A program made the translations under genes and the position numbers. The notes under the pieces were generated by a model that ran no database searches, had not been told where the DNA came from, and saw only the letters and a list, made by a program, of their open reading frames with translations. A stretch of DNA of 10,303 nucleotides from an uncultured Bacillota bacterium. Its GTDB lineage: Bacteria; Bacillota; Clostridia; Lachnospirales; Lachnospiraceae. This document shows positions 5,394 through 10,303 of this stretch, in pieces; position 1 is the stretch's first letter; each line of letters begins with the position of its first letter. The stretch lies in the NCBI GenBank assembly GCA_905200905.1, contig CAJKMA010000081.1, positions 1 to 10,303 on the forward strand, in the 5' to 3' direction.

Positions 5394-6557
5394 CTATGCA
5401 GCTACTTTTATTATTTCTGGATTTTTCAGTCCGGTTACAAACAGTTCTTTCGGGGTTCCGGATACGGAAAGATATTTCCGCAGGATATTAAATGCCCCTA
5501 CTGCATCTGCATGAAATCTTACTCCATCAGTGATATACACGCCCCGCTCTTTTCGGTTTGATGCTTCTGCATATAACTTTGATACTTCCGGTGTAAAAGG
5601 ACTGCACTGGCTGGTATAGCTTTCTTCCTGTCTTACTAATTGGATCCCATATAGTTTCAACTTATATTCCAGCATGATATACAGCTTGTTATATGGCAGT
5701 CTGTGAAACTTCTGGTTTGTCTTGTTCCCCATGTCTTTTTCTCTACGGATATTTCGGATATCTCCTATGACTACACAGCTGATTTCTTCTTTTTTACAGT
5801 ATTCTGCAAGCCATCTGGTCACCTTATGGAGATAATCCTTTACTGCATTCTGCTTTTTCCGGTACAACTTCCGGATATGCTTCGATGAACCCGGATATTT
5901 TATACCTTTTTCTGACTGCTGTGCATACCATACAGACTGTACCCTGGCAATTTCTTTGTGGAAGTATCTTTCCAATGAAAGGTATTTCCTTCCAAGGATA
6001 AAAGTCCTGCCATTTCCCGAATCATAACAGGTCACCAGATTGTGAAGTCCGGGATCGACAGATAAATAATGGCCATTCAGGGAAAGCTGTTCCGGTTCTT
6101 CCATCTCATAGATAACGATAAGGTCACATGTTCCATTTTCCGGCGGGCAGATCCTCAGCTGTTTTATCTGATCCATGTTCCTGAAAATCTTATTTTCAAG
6201 ATATAGAAATTGTTCATGGATCCCGTAAGTTTCTTCCATATATTTTTTCAGACCCTCTGACAGAGACAGCCACAATCGGTCTGAGCCTTTCTCATGCCGG
6301 ATCCCCTTCAGATACCTGACGATCGCTGTTATGGACAGCTTCGGTGGAGCTGATACAAAGCAGTGGACATGATCGCCTTTACCACATTCGAATAAATGAA
6401 CGGTAAAGCCCTTATCCTCAGCAATCTGCTGCACCAGTTCCTGCAGGTATTCTTCAATTTCCGGGGGTAATATCTTCCGTCAGTATTTCACTGACCATAC
6501 CATATGGTAATTGATATTACACACACAAGTCCTATAATGTATTAGATTTTCTTTCAT
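5394..6557 (-). pseudogene. TnpA::TnpB chimera with UGA at codon 26 of tnpA
   Basis: The start at 6557-6555 gives MKENLIHYRTCVCNINYHMV, typical of IS200-type Y1 transposase TnpA. Codon 26 is TGA (6482-6480) where relatives have Arg. The frame then stays open for 346 residues from 6434. It carries the HUH motif as DHVHCF (His 22 and 24) and SAPPKLSITAIVRYLKGI. After about residue 45-52 it switches to the latter part of a TnpB/OrfB-type protein: SVDPGLHNL with the first RuvC Asp at 127, VVIGDIRNIR at 221-230, QEESYTSQ, and FHADAVGAFNI with the last RuvC Asp at 310. TnpA's catalytic Tyr and TnpB's N-terminal half are missing. Usual zinc-ribbon Cys pairs are reduced to one Cys (277). Neither activity should survive intact. 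Confidence 0.85.
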
Positions 6558-6563
6558 GCATAT

Positions 6564-6592
6564 AGTATAACACAATGGGCAAAAACACGCAA
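6564..6592 (-). promoter_or_regulatory. Promoter of the tnpA remnant
   Basis: On the minus strand TTGCGT (6592-6587), a 17-base spacer and TATACT (6569-6564) precede the ATG at 6557 by only six bases. The mRNA would therefore be leaderless or nearly so; no ribosome binding site is seen. Confidence 0.55.
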
Positions 6593-6598
6593 CGATCT

Positions 6599-6616
6599 AT
6601 CGAACGTATTTTCGAT
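6599..6616. repeat. IS left-end hairpin
   Basis: A perfect six-base stem, ATCGAA (6599-6604) and TTCGAT (6611-6616), with loop CGTATT, lies 42 bases upstream of the tnpA start. Subterminal imperfect hairpins of this kind are bound by the TnpA dimer in IS200/IS605 elements. Confidence 0.65.
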
Positions 6617-6620
6617 TATT

Positions 6621-6942
6621 TATATATCTGTTACAGCATTAGAGAGGGAAAATAGTAGTAGGGAGAAAAGACAAAGAATGTTAAATGGGGATTATTAATG
6701 CTATTTACTTTGTGCAGATATGCACAATCCTGCGCTTTCATCTCGGTAATTGAATTGCCGAAGATTCCCGCTTATTGTCCTAAATTCGCATTGGTTTTCC
6801 TATATTTCTCCTTATCTGCCTCAAAGTCTTCGGATGATGTGTAGGCTGTTCGCCACAGGTAATACGTCGATTTCTGCAGAACTATCACATTCCTTTTTTC
6901 ATTTGGACAATAATTATTCTGCACGAAACAATATTTGAACGC
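6621..6942. other. Intergenic region with two hairpins, no convincing gene
   Basis: No gene can be supported. Two stem-loops are clear: TTGTGCA-GATA-TGCACAA (6710-6727), a perfect seven-base stem; and 6740-6765, with CGGTAA pairing TTGCCG plus a four-base outer stem across a bulged A. Neither is followed by a T-run. On the minus strand a 36-codon frame (6741-6631, starting MKAQDCAYLHKV) has no ribosome binding site. Another stretch (6888-6772) reads YYLWRTAYTSSEDFEAD and ends NANLGQ. It looks protein-like but has no credible start and could be a gene remnant. I recognise neither. Confidence 0.4.
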
Positions 6943-6971
6943 TTGACAAGTAAACGAGTGTTCACTATACT
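6943..6971 (+). promoter_or_regulatory. Near-consensus sigma-A promoter of the tetR-rsgA-GNAT operon
   Basis: TTGACA (6943-6948), exactly 17 bases, then TATACT (6966-6971). This is the strongest promoter in the window. Transcription would start near 6978, giving a leader of about 30 bases. Confidence 0.9.
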
Positions 6972-6994
6972 ATATCGGTAAACAGTCGTTCACT
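6949..6994 (+). promoter_or_regulatory. Twin palindromic TetR operators
   Basis: Two 18-bp imperfect palindromes of the form GTAAAC-N4-GTTCACT occur 28 bp apart. The first, 6949-6966 (AGTAAACGAGTGTTCACT), fills the promoter spacer exactly. The second, 6977-6994 (GGTAAACAGTCGTTCACT), covers the expected transcription start. Binding at either would block RNA polymerase, so tight autorepression by the adjacent TetR protein is likely. Confidence 0.8.
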
Positions 6995-7010
6995 AACTAG
7001 AGAGGTTATG

Positions 7011-7628
7011 ATGAAAACAAAGGAAAAAATATTAATGGCTGCTCTGCGGTTATTTGCTGTCAATGGATATGAGGCGGTATCTGTCAGCCAGATTGCTGGA
7101 GAATTGGGTATGACGAAGGGCGCCTTATATAAGCATTATAAAAACAAGAGAGACATTTTTAACTGTATCTTTGAATATGTCTGCCAACTGGATGCGGAGC
7201 GTTCTCGAAAAAGCGGCGTTCCGGAACAGGACTACCCGGATATGCCGGAAGCATTTTCTCATGTATTGCCCAAAAGCCTAGGCGATTATATGAAAGCACA
7301 ATTCCATTATTGGAGCGAAGATGAAATTGCCTGCAACTTCCGTAAAATGCTGACACTTGAACAATACAAATCCCCGGAAATGAATGCTTTATATCAAAAA
7401 GTTCTCGTCAGCGGACCGTTAGAGTATATTGAGAATCTGCTTTATGAAATGTCAAAGGGGCAAGAAAAACTGCTTCCCTCTCCTCATGCGTTGGCAATTG
7501 AATTTTATTCGCCCTTTTATCTATTGCTCAGCATGTCCGATGGAGTAGATTGTAAAGAAACCAAAGAAGGAATCGCCAAAAGCTATGAGTGTTATATCGA
7601 CGATTTCTTCCAAAGATATTTTTCGTAA
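7011..7628 (+). CDS. TetR/AcrR-family transcriptional repressor
   Basis: A 205-residue protein. ATG 7011 is preferred over ATG 7008, since AGAGAGG (6999-7005) then lies five bases away instead of two. The N-terminal helix-turn-helix is unmistakable: KEKILMAALRLFAVNGYE, then SVSQIAGELGMTKGALYKHY as the DNA-reading part (about residues 24-43), then KNKRDIFNCIFEYV. The rest is a helical ligand-binding domain of typical length, too variable to predict an inducer. It is the first gene of an apparent operon with an RsgA GTPase (27 bases downstream) and an acetyltransferase. It probably controls all three through the two operators in its own promoter. Which signal relieves repression cannot be read from the sequence. 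Confidence 0.92.
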   Translation: MKTKEKILMAALRLFAVNGYEAVSVSQIAGELGMTKGALYKHYKNKRDIFNCIFEYVCQLDAERSRKSGVPEQDYPDMPEAFSHVLPKSLGDYMKAQFHYWSEDEIACNFRKMLTLEQYKSPEMNALYQKVLVSGPLEYIENLLYEMSKGQEKLLPSPHALAIEFYSPFYLLLSMSDGVDCKETKEGIAKSYECYIDDFFQRYFS

Positions 7629-7654
7629 AAACTTAAAAAAGAAAGGAAATTATA

Positions 7655-8716
7655 GTGGATAATTCAATTAACATAAAAAAATACGGATTCTCAGAATTAT
7701 TTTCAAGTAAGATCTCGCAAGATAGTCTTTTAGAACCAGCTCGTGTTCTTTCACAAGAAAAAGGATTCTATAGAATTATAACGAACAAAGGAGAAAAATT
7801 GGCAGAGGTGTCAGGAAAATTCCGATTTCAAGCTACAATTTCTTCTGAATATCCTGCTGTTGGAGATTTTGTACTGGTAAATTGGAATGAGTCCGGTAAC
7901 AGTGCCATCATTGAATCGCTGTTTCCTCGAAAAAGTGCTTTTGTCCGAAAAGCAGCTGGCGAACCACAGCAGGAGCAAGTAGTTGCTGCAAACATTGATA
8001 TAGTATTTCTGTGCATGGCATTAAACAATGATTTTAATATGAGAAGATTGGAACGATATATTTCGATTGCGTGGGACAGCGGCGCCATACCGGTCGTTGT
8101 GCTGACAAAATCAGATTTATGTGATGATTTAGAGCAGAAACTTTCAGAAGTATCTTCGGTTGCTTTTGGTGTGGATGTTCTGGTTACAACTTCGACAGAA
8201 GAAAATGGATATAGGGAACTTCTGCCATTTATTTCGGAGGGAAAAACGATTGCATTTATTGGCTCTTCCGGCGTGGGAAAATCCACCCTTATCAATCGGC
8301 TATTGGGTAAAGAACAGCTAAAAACAAATGGGCTTCGCAATGACGATAAAGGCAAACACACCACTACACACAGAGAATTGTTCCTGCTCCCTTCTGGTGG
8401 TATGGTAATCGATACTCCGGGTATGCGTGAATTTGGAATGTGGGATAATGATACAGGAATTGAGCGAACCTTCTCGGATATTGAAGAGCTTGCTGCTTTA
8501 TGTAAATTCCGTAATTGTACCCACACAAATGAGCCGGGATGTACCATTCAGAAAGCATTAAAAACAGGAGAATTACAAATTGACCGCTGGCAATCTTATC
8601 AGAAGTTAAAAGCTGAAAACGACTATATGGAAGATAAAGAAAGTTATCTGATTGCAAAAGGAAAACGAGAAAAAGAAATTTCCAAATTAATAAAAAAAAT
8701 GCCGATCAGAGTGTAA
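7655..8716 (+). CDS. rsgA: RsgA-type ribosome-associated GTPase (accessory copy)
   Basis: A 353-residue circularly permuted GTPase. It starts with GTG at 7655, seven bases after AAAGGA (7642-7647). An N-terminal OB-fold (about residues 25-95, including AEVSGKFRF and YPAVGDFVLV) precedes the GTPase motifs in the permuted order G4 (TKSD, 151-154), G1 (GSSGVGKS, from 203), G3 (DTPG, from 253). The C-terminal zinc site is Cys283, Cys288, His290 and Cys296 in CKFRNCTHTNEPGC. RsgA proteins check late maturation of the 30S subunit and hydrolyse GTP when bound to it. All catalytic and zinc residues are present. Its place behind a TetR regulator and before a GNAT gene, away from the usual housekeeping context, suggests a second, inducible copy. 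That copy number cannot be confirmed from this window. Confidence 0.92.
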   Translation: MDNSINIKKYGFSELFSSKISQDSLLEPARVLSQEKGFYRIITNKGEKLAEVSGKFRFQATISSEYPAVGDFVLVNWNESGNSAIIESLFPRKSAFVRKAAGEPQQEQVVAANIDIVFLCMALNNDFNMRRLERYISIAWDSGAIPVVVLTKSDLCDDLEQKLSEVSSVAFGVDVLVTTSTEENGYRELLPFISEGKTIAFIGSSGVGKSTLINRLLGKEQLKTNGLRNDDKGKHTTTHRELFLLPSGGMVIDTPGMREFGMWDNDTGIERTFSDIEELAALCKFRNCTHTNEPGCTIQKALKTGELQIDRWQSYQKLKAENDYMEDKESYLIAKGKREKEISKLIKKMPIRV

Positions 8717-8733
8717 AAAGGAGACATTGCTTT

Positions 8734-9381
8734 ATGGAAGAAAATATTATTATTAGAAACGAACAAAAAGAAGATTGGGAAATTGTAGAGAAAATCACAA
8801 GACAAGCTTTTTATAATCTTTATGTGCCGGGATGCGTAGAACATTACTTAGTACACATCATGCGGGAACATGAAGATTTTATTCCGGAACTGGATTTTGT
8901 TATAGAGCGAAACGGTGATGTGATTGGAAATATCATGTACACAAAGGCAAAATTGATTGACGAAAACGGGAACGAAAAAGACATTTTAACATTCGGTCCG
9001 GTTAGTATCCATCCGGCTTATCAGAGAATGGGATATGGGAAAATGCTTATAGAGCATTCTTTTCAAACAGCCATACAATCAGGCTATGATACAATCGTTA
9101 TTTTCGGAAGTCCCAGCAACTATGTGAGCCGTGGATTCAGATGTTGTAAAAAATACAATGTTTGTATCGAAAATAGAAAATATCCTGCTGCGATGATGGT
9201 AAAAGAACTAATCCCTCATGTATTGGATGGGCATAAATGGATTTATCAAGACAGCCCTGTTATGGCAATCAGTGAAGAAGAAGCGGAACGCTATGATGAC
9301 TCATTAGAGCCAATGGAAAAAAAGTACCTTCCAAGCCAGGACGAATTTTATATTATGAGTCATGCTTACATAGAGAACTAG
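8734..9381 (+). CDS. GNAT-family N-acetyltransferase, YhbS-like
   Basis: A 215-residue acetyltransferase. ATG 8734 follows AAGGAG (8718-8723) by ten bases, and the gene begins 17 bases after the rsgA stop. The N-terminal part has EDWEIVEKITRQAF. The acetyl-CoA site is TFGPVSIHPAYQRMGYGKML (about residues 86-105) with the Q/R-x-x-G-x-G loop QRMGYG at 97-102. The following IVIFGSPSNYVSRGFRCC matches motif B of COG3153-type (YhbS-like) acetyltransferases. A C-terminal extension after residue 150 carries AAMMVKELIPHVLDG. The substrate is unknown. Co-transcription with an RsgA GTPase raises the possibility that it modifies a ribosomal or drug target, but nothing in the sequence shows it. Confidence 0.88.
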   Translation: MEENIIIRNEQKEDWEIVEKITRQAFYNLYVPGCVEHYLVHIMREHEDFIPELDFVIERNGDVIGNIMYTKAKLIDENGNEKDILTFGPVSIHPAYQRMGYGKMLIEHSFQTAIQSGYDTIVIFGSPSNYVSRGFRCCKKYNVCIENRKYPAAMMVKELIPHVLDGHKWIYQDSPVMAISEEEAERYDDSLEPMEKKYLPSQDEFYIMSHAYIEN

Positions 9382-9414
9382 AAAGCAATGTGGAAATATT
9401 ACCGGGTGTGATAA

Positions 9415-9498
9415 TATAAATATATATATATCATAACGGCATATTACCCAGATACAAAGAAATTTGAAGATGATTTAAAGACTCGAAGAAAGAGGTGA
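9415..9498 (+). pseudogene. C-terminal remnant of a DUF4258-like toxin
   Basis: The frame opens after a TAA at 9412-9414 and reads YKYIYIITAYYPDTKKFEDD, then LKTRRKR, ending at TGA 9496-9498. The YYPD, FEDD, K and TRR pattern is how DUF4258 toxins end, and these are typically encoded just before a YgiT-type zinc-finger antitoxin, as here. About 27 residues remain; nothing of the N-terminal part can be found upstream, where an AT-rich TATA tract lies. The toxin cannot be functional. The assignment rests on a short motif and on context. Confidence 0.6.
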
Positions 9499-9503
9499 TG
9501 GAT

Positions 9504-9731
9504 ATGTGTATGTATTGTAAAAATAGTACAACTGTCAATAGCACAACAACACACGTCGTAAATTATAAAAATTGTATTATTGTAATTAAAAATGTTCCAT
9601 GCCTTGAATGTGATCAGTGTGGAGAAAAATATTATACAGACGAAGTTGCTGAACGCCTTGAATTGATTGTTGATATGGCGAAAAAATTAATGCAGGAAAT
9701 TGCAGTTATCGATTATCCACAGGTGGCTTAA
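9504..9731 (+). CDS. YgiT-type zinc-finger antitoxin, orphan
   Basis: A 75-residue protein. ATG 9504 lies six bases after AGAGGTG (9491-9497); an in-frame ATG at 9498 is too close to that site. Cys2/Cys5 and Cys36/Cys39 (CLECDQCGEKYY) form the two zinc knuckles of the YgiT/MqsA N-terminal domain. The tail, YYTDEVAERLELIVDMAKKL, is the usual conserved end. Members neutralise RelE/MqsR-like or DUF4258 toxins. They generally lack the C-terminal DNA-binding domain when this short, as here. Its start lies just after the toxin remnant's stop, so the pair was once coupled. The antitoxin looks intact although its toxin is gone. Confidence 0.85.
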   Translation: MCMYCKNSTTVNSTTTHVVNYKNCIIVIKNVPCLECDQCGEKYYTDEVAERLELIVDMAKKLMQEIAVIDYPQVA

Positions 9732-9737
9732 TAATTT

Positions 9738-9780
9738 TGGCGGAAATATCATTTTCGATATTTCCGCCACTTCTTTTTAT
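9738..9780 (+). terminator. Strong intrinsic terminator after the antitoxin
   Basis: TGGCGGAAATATC (9738-9750) and GATATTTCCGCCA (9757-9769) form a perfect 13-bp stem with loop ATTTTC, followed by a T-rich tail (9771-9779). It begins six bases after the antitoxin stop. It is the clearest terminator in the window. Confidence 0.95.
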
Positions 9781-9789
9781 ATACTCTTC

Positions 9790-9835
9790 GCACTATTCAT
9801 TCTGTCCACCCAGTTACATAAAATCACAATACTCT
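9790..9835 (+). repeat. 46-bp dispersed repeat, copy 2
   Basis: This matches 5248-5293 at 42 of 46 positions in the same orientation. The right 23 bases, up to CAATACTCT, are identical in both copies. It sits between the antitoxin's terminator and the truncated 3' end of the DeoR chimera. No transposase sequence adjoins it, so it is not obviously an IS end by itself. Confidence 0.8.
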
Positions 9836-9841
9836 CTAAAT

Positions 9842-10303
9842 TTACATTAATATATGTACGCCACCTTTTCGACCGCCAAGTACAGTTTTTCCCTTTAAGT
9901 CATTCCATGAAAAATCAGGCATTTCTTCCCGGGCAACGAGAAAATTTCCGGCGCGTTGTGTCAGCTGGGCAAAATTGACAACATAATCCTTTGAACCGCC
10001 GTTGTAGGTGTAAATGGAAGCTTCTGATCCCATAAAACCGATATCAGCTTCCCCGGAAAGGACAGCAGTCATTGTTTTGTCAGCGCCGTATCCTGTAACA
10101 AGCTCCAGATCAATGTGATTTTCCTGAAAATAATCTTCTAAATGTAAATTAGTAATGGTTGCCACTTCTATTTTCTCTTCTCTGTGAAGTTCCTCCCGAA
10201 GTATTACGTCAGAATCTTTCACAACTGCATTCATTTCAAGCGCAATAGCTCCTCCATGAACTTTTGTAAGCATCCCACGCTTATCAAGGGCATTGAGATC
10301 CCT
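9842..10303 (-). pseudogene. DeoR regulator fused to an ABC-transporter substrate-binding protein, truncated (partial)
   Basis: The frame is open from the right edge for 153 residues. The first part, RDLNALDKRGMLTKVHGGAI and on to LREELHREEKIEVA, is the end of the DeoR helix-turn-helix and its linker. The frame then changes family without a break. DLELVTGYGADKTMTAVLSG, ADIGFMGSEASIYTYNGG, LTQRAGNFLVARE and DLKGKTVLGGRKGG belong to NMT1/SsuA-like periplasmic binding proteins for ABC importers. The usual continuation after GGRKGG is missing. The frame ends VHILM and TAA in unrelated sequence 7 bases from the 46-bp repeat. The binding-protein signal peptide and C-terminal lobe are absent, so no transport role is possible. 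The chimera was probably made by a deletion joining two genes of one sugar- or nutrient-uptake region. Confidence 0.82.

Larger units (their letters stand above)
5294..6620 (-). mobile_element. Degenerate IS200/IS605-family element
   Basis: A relic of about 1.3 kb transcribed on the minus strand, shorter than intact tnpA-tnpB elements because of an internal deletion. The left end near 6620 carries a hairpin, ATCGAA/TTCGAT (6599-6616). The right end near 5294 carries GGCGG/CCGCC (5336-5349) and GCAA/TTGC (5306-5318) hairpins, as expected for TnpA-recognised ends. As usual for this family, no terminal inverted repeats or target duplication are seen. The left boundary is estimated from the hairpin. 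The right boundary is the point where similarity between the two 46-bp repeats ends. Confidence 0.8.

Noticed and set aside
6631..6741. 36-codon minus-strand ORF starting MKAQDCAYLHKV
   Set aside because: No ribosome binding site, composition typical of random AT-rich DNA, and overlap with a hairpin; not called as a gene.
7828..8547. 239-codon minus-strand frame inside the RsgA gene
   Set aside because: It is antisense to a gene with complete GTPase motifs and is serine-rich without domains; a shadow frame.
9405..9440. AT-rich TATA tract as a terminator after the GNAT gene or as an origin
   Set aside because: The possible stem is short and AT-only with no T-run and no iterons; most likely degraded toxin sequence.
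5248..9835. The two 46-bp blocks as attL/attR of an integrative element
   Set aside because: No integrase or recombinase lies between them, the copies differ at four positions, and no tRNA target is present. Kept only as a testable possibility.
1..10303. CRISPR array, tRNA or rRNA genes
   Set aside because: No regularly spaced repeats, cloverleaf-like sequences or rRNA-like blocks were seen on reading both strands.

Overview
The window looks like accessory DNA from a low-GC Firmicute, most likely a gut clostridium of the Lachnospiraceae type. The pointers are AT-rich coding sequence, strong AGGAGG-type ribosome binding sites, canonical sigma-A promoters, TTG and GTG starts, and the gene families present (Mef-like MFS exporter, GrpB, RhuM, IS200/IS605, YgiT-type antitoxin). 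The genus assignment is inference. No tRNA, rRNA or CRISPR array was seen.

Layout. (1) Position 94 back to the left edge: the signal peptide of a secreted protein on the minus strand. (2) 381-3270: a MarR-type repressor with a repeated candidate operator, then a Mef-like drug exporter preceded by a tiny leader ORF and hairpin, a YjaB-like acetyltransferase and a GrpB-like protein. The GrpB frame runs into a collapsed cytidine deaminase. (3) 3510-3889: a small conserved-looking gene with its own promoter, interrupted by TAA at codon 6. (4) 5179-4014, minus strand: a 25-codon ORF overlapping rhuM by four bases. (5) About 6620-5294, minus strand: a decayed IS200/IS605 element in which TnpA has a UGA codon and is fused to the C-terminal part of a TnpB-like protein. 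(6) 6943-9381: a TetR regulator with two candidate operators on a near-consensus promoter, then an RsgA-type GTPase and a GNAT acetyltransferase, apparently one operon. (7) 9415-9780: the C-terminal remnant of a DUF4258-like toxin, an intact YgiT-type antitoxin and a strong terminator. (8) 9842 to the right edge, minus strand: a DeoR-type regulator fused to an ABC-transporter binding protein and truncated at its 3' end.

Two intact regulated cassettes (MarR/MFS/GNAT and TetR/RsgA/GNAT) therefore sit among deletion scars. Three separate loci are chimeras of unrelated gene families whose reading frames stayed open (GrpB::deaminase, TnpA::TnpB, DeoR::binding protein). A 46-bp imperfect repeat marks both the IS right end and the border of the truncated DeoR chimera. 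The cassettes suggest small-molecule or antibiotic stress responses, but no substrate can be read from the sequence. The points most worth testing are the leader-hairpin arrangement before the exporter, the 46-bp repeat, the accessory RsgA operon and the 25-codon ORF coupled to rhuM.
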